Source: Chromatiales bacterium
GTDB taxonomy: Bacteria > Pseudomonadota > Gammaproteobacteria > SZUA-140
Direction: 5' to 3'
Length of the DNA: 12,650 nucleotides
Assembly (NCBI GenBank): GCA_031285245.1
Contig: JAITWN010000186.1
Coordinates: 1 to 12,650, forward strand
The position numbers were made by a program, and so were the translations under genes. How positions within the stretch are numbered: the first letter of the stretch is position 1; each line of letters begins with the position of its first letter. The notes under the pieces were generated by a model that was not told where the DNA came from, did not search any database, and worked only from the letters and a program-made list of their open reading frames with translations. Positions 6,505-12,650 of the stretch are shown here, one piece after another.

Positions 6505-7887
6505 ATGCGTGTGCACGTGCTCGGCATCTGCGGTACTTTCATGGGCGGCGTCGCGCTGATCGCGCGCGAGCTTGGTTTTGAAGTGAGTGGTTGCGATCTC
6601 AACGCCTATCCGCCGATGAGCACGATGCTGCAGGCAAGCGGCATTCCGCTGCACGAAGGCTACAACCCAGCATGGCTCGATCCCGCGCCGGATCTGCTGG
6701 TGATCGGCAACGCGTTTTCACGCGGCAATCCGATGGTCGAATACGCACTCGATCGCGGCATTCCTTATGTGTCGGGCCCGGAATTCCTCGCGCGTTATGT
6801 GTTGCAGAATCGTTGGGTGCTCGCGGTAGCAGGCACGCACGGCAAGACCACGACATCGAGCATGCTGGCGTGGATTCTCGAATATGCGGAATTGACGCCG
6901 GGCTATCTGATCGGCGGCGCGCCGTGCAATTTTGATGCACCGGCGCGCCTTGGTGCGACGCCATTTTTCGTCGTTGAGGCGGATGAATATGATTCAGCGT
7001 TTTTCGACAAGCGTTCGAAGTTCGTACATTATCATCCGCTCACGCTGGTGATGAACAATCTTGAATACGACCACGCCGATATTTTTCCAGACCTCGGTGC
7101 GATTCAGCGTCAGTTCCATCATCTGGTGCGCACCGTGCCATCGACGGGTTTGATCATTGCGCCATCTGACGATGATGCACTTGCCGAAGTCATTCGCATG
7201 GGCTGCTGGACGCCGCTCGAGCGTTTTCGTCGTGGTGGTGATGCCGGGCGCGTGGGCGAGTGGAGCGCACGTTTGCATGACGATGGCGCTGGCTTCACGC
7301 TTTTCCACGGCAATGAAGCGCAAGGCGATCTGCGCTGGTCAATACTCGGACGCCACAATATCGACAACGCCATCGCCGCTATGCTTGCTGCCCGTCATGT
7401 CGGCGTGCCGCTTGCCACATCGCTTGAAGCACTCACGCAGTTCAGCGGTGTGCGCCGTCGTCTTGAACATCGCGGCACAGTCCGCGGCATCCGTGTCTAT
7501 GATGACTTCGCACATCATCCAACGGCGGTTACAACAACGGTCGATGGTTTGCGTCGCGTCGTTGGCGATGACCGCATCATCGCCGTGATGGAGATGCGTT
7601 CAAACACCATGAAAATGGGCGTGCACAAAGACACCATCGCACCCGCGCTCGGGCAGGCTGATGAAGTGGTGCTGTTTCAGCCGCCGGATCTTGGCTGGTC
7701 ACTACAAAATATCGCTGATGATCTCGGCGCGCGTGCACGTGTGATCGATAGCGTGCCTGCAATCGTCGATTACCTCGTTGCTAATGCGCGTGCGGGCGAT
7801 CACATCCTCATCATGAGCAACGGTGGTTTCGGCGGTATTCATGAACGCCTGCTGAAAGCGCTCGGTGCAGGTGAAAATAATGCCTAA
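6505..7887 (+). CDS. mpl: UDP-N-acetylmuramate:L-Ala-gamma-D-Glu-meso-DAP ligase (murein peptide recycling)
   Basis: Mpl joins the recycled murein tripeptide directly to UDP-MurNAc with ATP, returning it to peptidoglycan synthesis in the cytoplasm. The 460-residue length matches E. coli Mpl (457). Visible elements are a Rossmann-like N-terminal domain (VHVLGICGTFMGGVA, 3-17), the Mur-ligase P-loop GTHGKTTTSSM at 110-120, the Mpl-typical VEADEYDSAFFDKRSKF at 157-173, NNLEYDHADIF at 184-194, LGRHNIDNA, and DDFAHHPTAV in the C-terminal domain. I chose ATG 6505 because homology starts at MRVHVLGICG. It follows the membrane-protein stop by 1 bp and its own end overlaps ubiX by 8 bp, consistent with one transcript. 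The related MurC is less likely because of the EADEYD segment and the C-terminal pattern. Confidence 0.95.
   Translation: MRVHVLGICGTFMGGVALIARELGFEVSGCDLNAYPPMSTMLQASGIPLHEGYNPAWLDPAPDLLVIGNAFSRGNPMVEYALDRGIPYVSGPEFLARYVLQNRWVLAVAGTHGKTTTSSMLAWILEYAELTPGYLIGGAPCNFDAPARLGATPFFVVEADEYDSAFFDKRSKFVHYHPLTLVMNNLEYDHADIFPDLGAIQRQFHHLVRTVPSTGLIIAPSDDDALAEVIRMGCWTPLERFRRGGDAGRVGEWSARLHDDGAGFTLFHGNEAQGDLRWSILGRHNIDNAIAAMLAARHVGVPLATSLEALTQFSGVRRRLEHRGTVRGIRVYDDFAHHPTAVTTTVDGLRRVVGDDRIIAVMEMRSNTMKMGVHKDTIAPALGQADEVVLFQPPDLGWSLQNIADDLGARARVIDSVPAIVDYLVANARAGDHILIMSNGGFGGIHERLLKALGAGENNA
7869..7873 (+). promoter_or_regulatory. Ribosome binding site deciding the ubiX start
   Basis: AGGTG lies 6 nt before ATG 7880 and inside the end of mpl. 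It supports ATG 7880 rather than the in-frame GTG at 7865, which would add five non-family residues. Confidence 0.6.
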
Positions 7888-8482
7888 ACCAGTAGCACTG
7901 GCGCTGACCGGGGCATCGGGTATGCCTTATGGTTTGCGTTTGCTCGAATGTTTGCTCGCCGCTGGTGAGAAGGTGCAGCTCATGATCTCGCCACCCGCGC
8001 AGATCGTGATCGCAATGGAAACCGACCTCAAAGTGCCTGCGCCCGCGCGTGATGCCGCGCGCTTTCTCACTGCGCACTACGGTGCGCGTGAAGGTCAGTT
8101 AGAAGTCTACAGCAAGGATCAATGGACCGCGCCGGTCGCGAGTGGTTCGGGCGCGCCACGCGCAATGGTCGTGTGCCCATGCACAGGCGGCACCCTCGCC
8201 GCCATCGCGAGCGGTACCAGCGACAGCCTACTCGAACGTGCCGCAGATGTTGTGATCAAGGAACAGCGAAAACTTATCCTGGTGCCGCGTGAAATGCCGC
8301 TGTCAGCAATTCATCTCGAACACATGCTCAAACTCGCCCGCCTCGGCGTCGTCATCATGCCCGCTTGCCCCGGCTTCTATCATCGCCCAACCGACATCAA
8401 CGGACTCATTGATTTCGTCGTCGCACGCGTGCTTGATCATCTCGACGTAGAGCACACCTTGCTGCCGCGCTGGGGTGAGTGA
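7880..8482 (+). CDS. ubiX: Flavin prenyltransferase UbiX
   Basis: UbiX attaches a dimethylallyl group to FMN, making the prenylated-FMN cofactor used by UbiD-type decarboxylases, including the one in ubiquinone synthesis. The 200-residue cytoplasmic flavoprotein shows the N-terminal nucleotide-binding turn LTGASGMPYG at 9-18, VASGSGAPRAMVVCPCTGGT at 86-105, the stretch from LLERAADV through EQRKLILVPREMPLS at 117-142, LHLE-like IHLEHM at 144-149, and PACPGFYHRP at 161-170. Length is typical of the family. It overlaps mpl by 8 bp and appears to be the last gene of the plus-strand run, facing cca convergently. No ubiD is in view. Confidence 0.95.
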   Translation: MPKPVALALTGASGMPYGLRLLECLLAAGEKVQLMISPPAQIVIAMETDLKVPAPARDAARFLTAHYGAREGQLEVYSKDQWTAPVASGSGAPRAMVVCPCTGGTLAAIASGTSDSLLERAADVVIKEQRKLILVPREMPLSAIHLEHMLKLARLGVVIMPACPGFYHRPTDINGLIDFVVARVLDHLDVEHTLLPRWGE

Positions 8483-8790
8483 TCTATAGATCTTTCCCTG
8501 ACTCGCGACAGTCTAGGTTAGCGTGCAAGAACCCTGTATGAAGGCGAACGCATGCTGTGGTCGCATTACGGAACACGCTTTTCGCCACCCTGGCCGCAAT
8601 GCGAATTGCCCCACAACAGTAGCCCTGAATCAGGGAAGATCTGAAAAGCCTCCGTCATTGCGAGGCGCAAAGCGCCGTGGCAATCCAAGGCAAAGCTAGG
8701 GCCTCATGCCCGGCATCGAGATGACTTTGAGTTAACAATATCTATCTGAAGCAAATAAATCGAATTACTGCTGCTGGAAATGCGTTTGAT
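8483..8790. other. Convergent intergenic region between ubiX and cca
   Basis: This 308-bp stretch has no supported gene. It holds a 12-bp palindrome (GATCTATAGATC, 8481-8492) overlapping the ubiX stop, a CCCTGA-A-TCAGGG inverted repeat (8623-8635) whose loop is too short for a normal hairpin, and a dispersed-type hairpin repeat at 8654-8686. Both flanking genes end here, so transcription must stop in this region, but no hairpin followed by a clear T-run is seen on either strand. Confidence 0.6.
8654..8686. repeat. Hairpin repeat of the GTCATTGCGAGG...GGCAATCC type
   Basis: The sequence opens with GTCATTGCGAGG and closes with GTGGCAATCC. Inverted arms ATTGC/GCAAT (8657-8661, 8680-8684) and GGCGC/GCGCC (8664-8668, 8672-8676) close on an AAA loop. 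I recognise this consensus as a dispersed intergenic repeat common in many bacterial genomes. It lies between convergent genes, a usual place for such elements. Confidence 0.75.
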
Positions 8791-10011
8791 CTATGCTGCT
8801 TCAAGCGCTGCGATCGCCTGCGCGCGCAGGCGCGCGAGTTCATCACCAAGCGCTTTCCCTGTGAATCCTGCCTGCGCGAGCTCGGCGCCGGAAACGGCTG
8901 CTGCGGCTTGTTGCGCGCGGCGCAGTTTTTCAGGCTGGGGATATTCGAGTTCTTCATAGCCAGGGCGGCCGCGGAAATCTGCTTCGCAGGCGAGTAGAAA
9001 TTGTTCGAAACGTTGCGGGCGGCGAAAGGCGTCGAGCGCTTCGAGCAAACGCAGCACAGTGCTGGGTCGCATTTTCAATGCGTCGTGACATTGGCCGTGG
9101 TGGCGTGCGGTGACGAGTGCGAGTTCGCGGTATTCGGTGGGGACGCGCAGACGGCGACAGAGCTCTGTGACCAAGCCTGCGCTGCGCTGCTCGTGTGCGA
9201 TGTGGCGTGGCCATTCTTCGCGTGGTGTCGTGCCTTTGCCGAGATCATGCGTGAGCGCGGCAAAGCGTACCGCGCGATCGTCAGTCAAACGTGCTGCGGC
9301 TTCCAGCACCAGCATGGTGTGTATGCCCGTGTCGATTTCCGGGTGCCATTTTTCCGGTTGCGGCACGCCCCACAACCGATCGAGTTCGGGGAACAACACC
9401 GCCAGTGCATTGCAACTACGCAGTGTTTCAAAAAAAGCCGAAGGACGCGCTTCGCCGAGTGCGCGTTCGAGCTCCTGCCATACACGCTCTGGTACCAGCG
9501 CATCGCCTTCGCCCGCGCGCACCATATTTTGCATCAGCGCTACGGTTTTAGGCGCGACGGTGAAGCCGAGTGGCGCGAAGCGCGCGGCGAAACGCGCCAA
9601 GCGCAAAATGCGCACCGGATCTTCACTGAACGCAGGCGAGACGTGACGCAGCACGCGGCGGCGCAGATCTTCAGCGCCGTCGTAAGGATCGATCAATTCG
9701 CCGTTCTCAGTTTGCGCCATGGCGTTGATGGTGAGATCGCGGCGCATGAGATCTTCTTCCAGCGTTACCTCTGGGCTCGCGTGCATCGTGAAGCCGTGAT
9801 AGCCGGCGGCAACTTTGCGCTCGGTGCGCGCGAGTGCGTATTCCTCTTTCGTGCGCGGATGCAGAAATACAGGGAAATCCTTGCCGACTTGGCGAAAGCC
9901 TTGCGCCAGCATTTGCTCAGGCGTAGCACCGACGACGACCCAGTCGCGATCACGCACTGGCAATCCAAGCAAGCGATCGCGCACCGCGCCGCCGACGATA
10001 TAGACTTTCAT
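8791..10011 (-). CDS. cca: CCA-adding tRNA nucleotidyltransferase with HD domain
   Basis: The enzyme adds or repairs the 3'-CCA end of tRNAs. The 406-residue product is class II and close in length to E. coli Cca (412). The N-terminal nucleotidyltransferase core has GGAVRDRLLG at 7-16, the metal-binding Asp21 and Asp23 of RDRDWVVVG, and RRDLTINAMAQ at 90-100. The RNA-binding/neck part has SEDPVRILRLARFAARF at 129-145. The C-terminal HD domain keeps ALTHDLGKG, with His255-Asp256 at the same residue numbers as in E. coli, consistent with additional phosphatase/phosphodiesterase activity. ATG 10009-10011 gives the full family N-terminus (MKVYIVGGAVRD). It lies 15 bp after the NDUFA9-like gene on the same strand and is probably co-transcribed with it. 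Its 3' end faces ubiX. Confidence 0.95.
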   Translation of the reverse strand: MKVYIVGGAVRDRLLGLPVRDRDWVVVGATPEQMLAQGFRQVGKDFPVFLHPRTKEEYALARTERKVAAGYHGFTMHASPEVTLEEDLMRRDLTINAMAQTENGELIDPYDGAEDLRRRVLRHVSPAFSEDPVRILRLARFAARFAPLGFTVAPKTVALMQNMVRAGEGDALVPERVWQELERALGEARPSAFFETLRSCNALAVLFPELDRLWGVPQPEKWHPEIDTGIHTMLVLEAAARLTDDRAVRFAALTHDLGKGTTPREEWPRHIAHEQRSAGLVTELCRRLRVPTEYRELALVTARHHGQCHDALKMRPSTVLRLLEALDAFRRPQRFEQFLLACEADFRGRPGYEELEYPQPEKLRRAQQAAAAVSGAELAQAGFTGKALGDELARLRAQAIAALEAA

Positions 10012-10026
10012 GCGCCGTCTGGATTT

Positions 10027-11007
10027 TCAGTTCGGCGTGTGCCGCGCCAGTTTGCGCGCTTCATCGAGACGCGCGCGCTGATTATCACGCCCGAGATAGA
10101 TCGGCACGATGCTTTCGAGCGCGGTGGGTTCGCGTTCAAAGATCGGCGGAAAGCCGCTGGTGCAGACTGCGTCGCTGCGCAGCGCGAGATAGTTGTCGTA
10201 GCTGAACGGCTTGCCGGGAAGTAGACCCATCACGCGCGCTTGCAGGCTCGATAGACCATTACCGAGGCCGATGATGTGGCGCTTGAGGTTCAGCGTATCC
10301 GCGGTGTATTGCACCAATTGGTGCAGCGTATAGGTGTTCGGTCCGCAGAGCTCATAGCGTCGACCGATGGTGTCGGGATTGCGCAGAGCAACGTGCATGG
10401 CGTGCGCGATATCACCGACGTATACCGGCGCCATCTTCGCATCGGGGCAGGCGAGTGGCATGAGGCCGGGGGATGTTTTCAACAAGCCGGCAAAGCGATT
10501 GAAGAAGTGATCGTCCGGCCCGAAGATCACCGCTGGCCGGAAACTAGTGACGCTGAGGTCAGCGGCGGCGTGCATGAGATTTTCGCCTTCGCCTTTGGTG
10601 CGATGGTAAATGCTCTTCGCGCGCACATCGCCAGCGTGCAGTGCGCTCATGTGCAGCACGCGCGTGACGCTGGTTTCGCGGCAGGCTTCGATCAGATGCT
10701 GCACCAGGCGGACATGTACGTTTTCGAAATCACCGCGCCGGCGCTCGTTGAGAATGGCGATCAGGTTGATTACGACATCGCAGCCGCTCAGCAGTTGTGT
10801 GAGTACTCCGCTGTCGTGGACGTTTGCTTGCACTAGTTCCACTCTGGGCAACACTTGCAGATCGCGGTGGCGGACGGCGCGCCTGGTTGGAATTCGCAGC
10901 GTAAAGCCACCCTCGCAGAGATGGGCGGCCAGGTGTTTGCCCACAAAGCCGGTGCCGCCGAGCAGGCAGATTTTCGGTTTGAGGGTCGATTCGATCTTCA
11001 CTTCCAT
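10027..11007 (-). CDS. NDUFA9-like atypical SDR, NAD(P)-binding protein
   Basis: The 326-residue product is an atypical short-chain dehydrogenase of the complex I NDUFA9 subunit-like family. It shows the Rossmann motif LLGGTGFVGKHL at 15-26, NVHDSGVL, CDVVINLIAILNE at 76-88, HMSALHA with Ser121, a YHRTK active-site-type pair (Tyr134, Lys138), SFRPAVIFGPDD at 155-166, and MAPVYVGDIAHAM. No signal peptide or helix is obvious. Whether bacterial members bind complex I, act as sugar or lipid oxidoreductases, or merely sense NAD(P) is unknown. I chose ATG 11005-11007 because of a good ribosome-binding site; the frame is open 17 codons further. It is upstream of cca on the same strand and diverges from the aldehyde dehydrogenase. 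Confidence 0.87.
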   Translation of the reverse strand: MEVKIESTLKPKICLLGGTGFVGKHLAAHLCEGGFTLRIPTRRAVRHRDLQVLPRVELVQANVHDSGVLTQLLSGCDVVINLIAILNERRRGDFENVHVRLVQHLIEACRETSVTRVLHMSALHAGDVRAKSIYHRTKGEGENLMHAAADLSVTSFRPAVIFGPDDHFFNRFAGLLKTSPGLMPLACPDAKMAPVYVGDIAHAMHVALRNPDTIGRRYELCGPNTYTLHQLVQYTADTLNLKRHIIGLGNGLSSLQARVMGLLPGKPFSYDNYLALRSDAVCTSGFPPIFEREPTALESIVPIYLGRDNQRARLDEARKLARHTPN

Positions 11008-11014
11008 CGTTATG

Positions 11015-11020
11015 CTTCCT
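11015..11020 (-). promoter_or_regulatory. Ribosome binding site deciding the NDUFA9-like start
   Basis: On the minus strand AGGAAG lies 7 nt before the ATG at 11005-11007. This supports the MEVKIES start over the longer open frame. Confidence 0.65.
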
Positions 11021-11076
11021 GAGCTGGAATGGCTGGATCGGGGTCTACTCGTGACCATAGCATCGGAAGGATTGTA

Positions 11077-11107
11077 ACCAACCAGAGAGATTTAATCTCA
11101 CGTTGGT
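11077..11107. promoter_or_regulatory. Nested palindrome, candidate operator between divergent genes
   Basis: ACCAAC (11077-11082) is inverted as GTTGGT (11102-11107), and inside it GAGATT-T-AATCTC (11087-11099) is a 13-bp palindrome. It lies in the 123-bp gap between the NDUFA9-like gene and the aldehyde dehydrogenase, 23 bp before ATG 11131. The position fits a regulator site for either gene, but no regulator is known and no confident promoter boxes are assigned. Confidence 0.4.
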
Positions 11108-11130
11108 GAGTGCGTGCTAAGCTCATCCTC

Positions 11131-12489
11131 ATGGAATCGATCAATCCCGTAAGCGGCGAACGGGTGGCTGTTTTTGAGCGCTGGGACAGCGCGCGGCTCG
11201 ATACCGCGCTTGCCGCCACCGCCTATGCTGCGCCACTCTGGGCGCAGACTCCGCTCGAAAGGCGCTGCGAGCTGCTGCTCAATACAGCGCACGTGCTGCG
11301 TGAACGCAGCGAAGAGCTGGCGCGATTGATTACGCTAGAAATGGGCAAGCTCATCGCGGAAGCACGCGCTGAGGTGGAAAAATGTGCGCTCGGCTGCGAG
11401 TTTTACGCACATTATGCGCCGGCGTTTCTCGCCGATGAGTTGGTCGCAAGTGATGCCGGGCGTAGTTACGTTGCCTATCAGCCACTCGGCACGATACTCG
11501 CGGTGATGCCGTGGAATTTTCCGCTGTGGCAGGTGATGCGTTTTGCCGCGCCCGCGCTGGTCGCGGGCAATACCGCGCTGCTCAAGCATGCGTCCAACGT
11601 TCCTCAATGCGCGCTCGCGATTGAATCTGTGCTTTGTGAAGCGGGCGCGCCGCCCGGTGTTTTTCAGACCTTGATGATTGCATCAAGCGAAGTGCGTCGC
11701 GTGATTGCCGATCCGCGCGTGCATGCGGTGACTTTGACGGGCAGTGAGCCGGCGGGGCGTGATGTCGCGGCGGCAGCTGGCGCGGCGTTGAAGAAAACCG
11801 TGCTCGAACTCGGCGGCTCTGATCCCTTTGTGGTGCTCGCGGATGCCGATCTTGAATTCACCGCGCAGCGCGCAGTTACTGCGCGTTTCGCCAATGCCGG
11901 TCAGAGCTGCATCGCTGCCAAGCGTTTCATCGTCGTCGATGAAGTCGCGGAGGAATTTCTCGCCCACTTTCGTGCGGGCGCCGAAGCGCTGCGCGCAGGT
12001 GATCCTGCCAATCCAGTAACGACGCTCGCGCCACTCGCGCGCCGTGATTTGTGCACCGCGCTCGATGCGCAGGTGCGAGCCAGCATCGAGCACGGTGCCA
12101 AAGTCATCACCGGCTGCGCAATGCTGCCTGGTGCGGGCGCCTGGTACGCGCCTTCGATACTCGATCAGGTGACTCCCGGCATGCCGGCGTTTGATGAAGA
12201 ACTGTTCGGGCCGGTGGCCGCAGTGTGCCGGGCGCGTGACGAAGAAGAAGCGATCGCGCTCGCCAATCGCTCACGTTTCGGCCTTGGCGCCAGTGTGTGG
12301 ACGCGCGATAGCGCGCGTGGCGAGCGCGTTGCACTGCGCTTGCAGAGTGGATCGGTATTCGTGAACGGTGTGGTCAAGAGTGATCCACGTCTGCCGTTCG
12401 GGGGCATCAAGGATTCAGGTTACGGGCGTGAGTTGTCATCGCAGGGGCTGCGCGAATTCGTCAACGTCAGGACGGTTTGGATTCGTTAG
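11131..12489 (+). CDS. NAD(P)-dependent succinate-semialdehyde dehydrogenase-like aldehyde dehydrogenase
   Basis: The 452-residue product is an aldehyde dehydrogenase that by eye most resembles E. coli Sad (YneI), which oxidises succinate semialdehyde to succinate. Shared segments are INPVSGE near the start, PLGTILAVMPWNFPLWQVMR at 118-137 with the oxyanion Asn129, ALLKHASN at 149-156, KKTVLELGGSDPF at 221-233 with the general-base Glu226, the nucleophile Cys260 in NAGQSCIAAKRF, EELFGPVAA, and LPFGGIKDSGYGREL. The chain is short for the superfamily but normal for the Sad group, and it is cytoplasmic. I chose ATG 11131, where family similarity begins; GTG 11110 would add seven residues. The stop is 2 bp before a TSUP permease start, so the two are likely co-transcribed. 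Substrate specificity is not provable here; related semialdehydes or sulfonated aldehydes are alternatives. Confidence 0.85.
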   Translation: MESINPVSGERVAVFERWDSARLDTALAATAYAAPLWAQTPLERRCELLLNTAHVLRERSEELARLITLEMGKLIAEARAEVEKCALGCEFYAHYAPAFLADELVASDAGRSYVAYQPLGTILAVMPWNFPLWQVMRFAAPALVAGNTALLKHASNVPQCALAIESVLCEAGAPPGVFQTLMIASSEVRRVIADPRVHAVTLTGSEPAGRDVAAAAGAALKKTVLELGGSDPFVVLADADLEFTAQRAVTARFANAGQSCIAAKRFIVVDEVAEEFLAHFRAGAEALRAGDPANPVTTLAPLARRDLCTALDAQVRASIEHGAKVITGCAMLPGAGAWYAPSILDQVTPGMPAFDEELFGPVAAVCRARDEEEAIALANRSRFGLGASVWTRDSARGERVALRLQSGSVFVNGVVKSDPRLPFGGIKDSGYGRELSSQGLREFVNVRTVWIR

Positions 12490-12491
12490 CA

Positions 12492-12650
12492 ATGCTGCCC
12501 GAACCGCTGCTGTATCTGCTGCTCGGCGCAGGCACCGGGCTGCTTGCTGGGCTCTTTGGTGTCGGCGGTGGCTTGGTTCTCGTACCCGCGTTGATGTTGA
12601 TCTGGAGTTTTACTCATCCTGCCGTATTGAGTGGTGAACTGGCTGGGGAT
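12492..12650 (+). CDS. TauE/SafE (TSUP) family membrane permease, N-terminal part
   Basis: The frame starts at ATG 12492 and runs off the right edge after 53 codons. Residues 6-38 form hydrophobic helices with the family signature GLLAGLFGVGGGLVLVPALM at 16-35. This is the hallmark first repeat of TauE/SafE/TSUP proteins, inner-membrane transporters of sulfite, sulfoacetate and other organosulfur anions, or of unknown anions. The start is 2 bp after the aldehyde dehydrogenase stop, implying a shared transcript. The substrate cannot be read from this fragment. Confidence 0.85.
   Translation, partial: MLPEPLLYLLLGAGTGLLAGLFGVGGGLVLVPALMLIWSFTHPAVLSGELAGD

Noticed and set aside
8623..8635. CCCTGA-A-TCAGGG as an intrinsic terminator for ubiX
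   Set aside because: The loop is one base, the stem is only 6 bp and no T-run follows.
8536..8700. A ~53-codon plus-strand frame in the ubiX-cca gap, starting near 8538
   Set aside because: Its 3' part is simply the translated dispersed repeat (SLRGAKRRGNP), a common source of false small proteins, and it has no ribosome-binding site or family match.
9001..10224. A 407-codon plus-strand frame opposite cca
   Set aside because: It is a shadow of the well-supported cca and NDUFA9-like genes, with His/Cys/Arg-rich low-quality sequence and no motif.
1..12650. CRISPR array, tRNA/rRNA genes, insertion sequence or a complete phage-defence system
   Set aside because: No regularly spaced repeats, cloverleaf-like sequences, transposase motifs or defence gene sets were found on either strand; the RhuM remnant alone is not a system.

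Overview
The window reads as a GC-rich proteobacterial chromosome segment, most likely gammaproteobacterial. The evidence is a DUF1820 gene (a family I associate with Gammaproteobacteria), an mpl-ubiX pair, a cca gene with a C-terminal HD domain close to the E. coli enzyme, and a Sad/YneI-type aldehyde dehydrogenase. The placement comes from protein resemblance and gene content only; no RNA gene is visible to confirm it.

Positions 1-4083 look like an accessory or partly decaying zone. They hold the last codons of an ankyrin-like protein, an endonuclease V gene broken by one extra base near 263, two translationally coupled exported SUMF1/FGE-fold proteins, and a RhuM-family remnant that has lost its middle. 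DUF1820 follows on the minus strand, then an intergenic region packed with inverted repeats. The first SUMF1 protein carries two CxxCH haem motifs ahead of its FGE domain and keeps a Cx4C pair like that of aerobic formylglycine-generating enzymes. The second lacks that pair.

Positions 4084-8482 are mostly housekeeping. A fructosamine-kinase-family gene (minus) diverges from a plus-strand run: a free-standing MetH activation-domain protein, a five-helix membrane protein, mpl (murein tripeptide recycling) and ubiX (prenylated-FMN synthesis). The last three are packed with 1-bp spacing or overlap, which suggests one transcript.

Positions 8483-8790 are a convergent intergenic region containing a hairpin-forming copy of a repeat of the GTCATTGCGAGG type. 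After it, cca and an NDUFA9-like SDR protein lie on the minus strand, 15 bp apart. A nested palindrome separates them from a divergent plus-strand pair: a succinate-semialdehyde-dehydrogenase-like enzyme and, 2 bp downstream, the start of a TauE/SafE (TSUP) permease cut by the window edge.

The best candidate for something poorly described is the dihaem-FGE plus Cys-less FGE-like pair at 871-2891. No complete novel defence or mobile system is evident.
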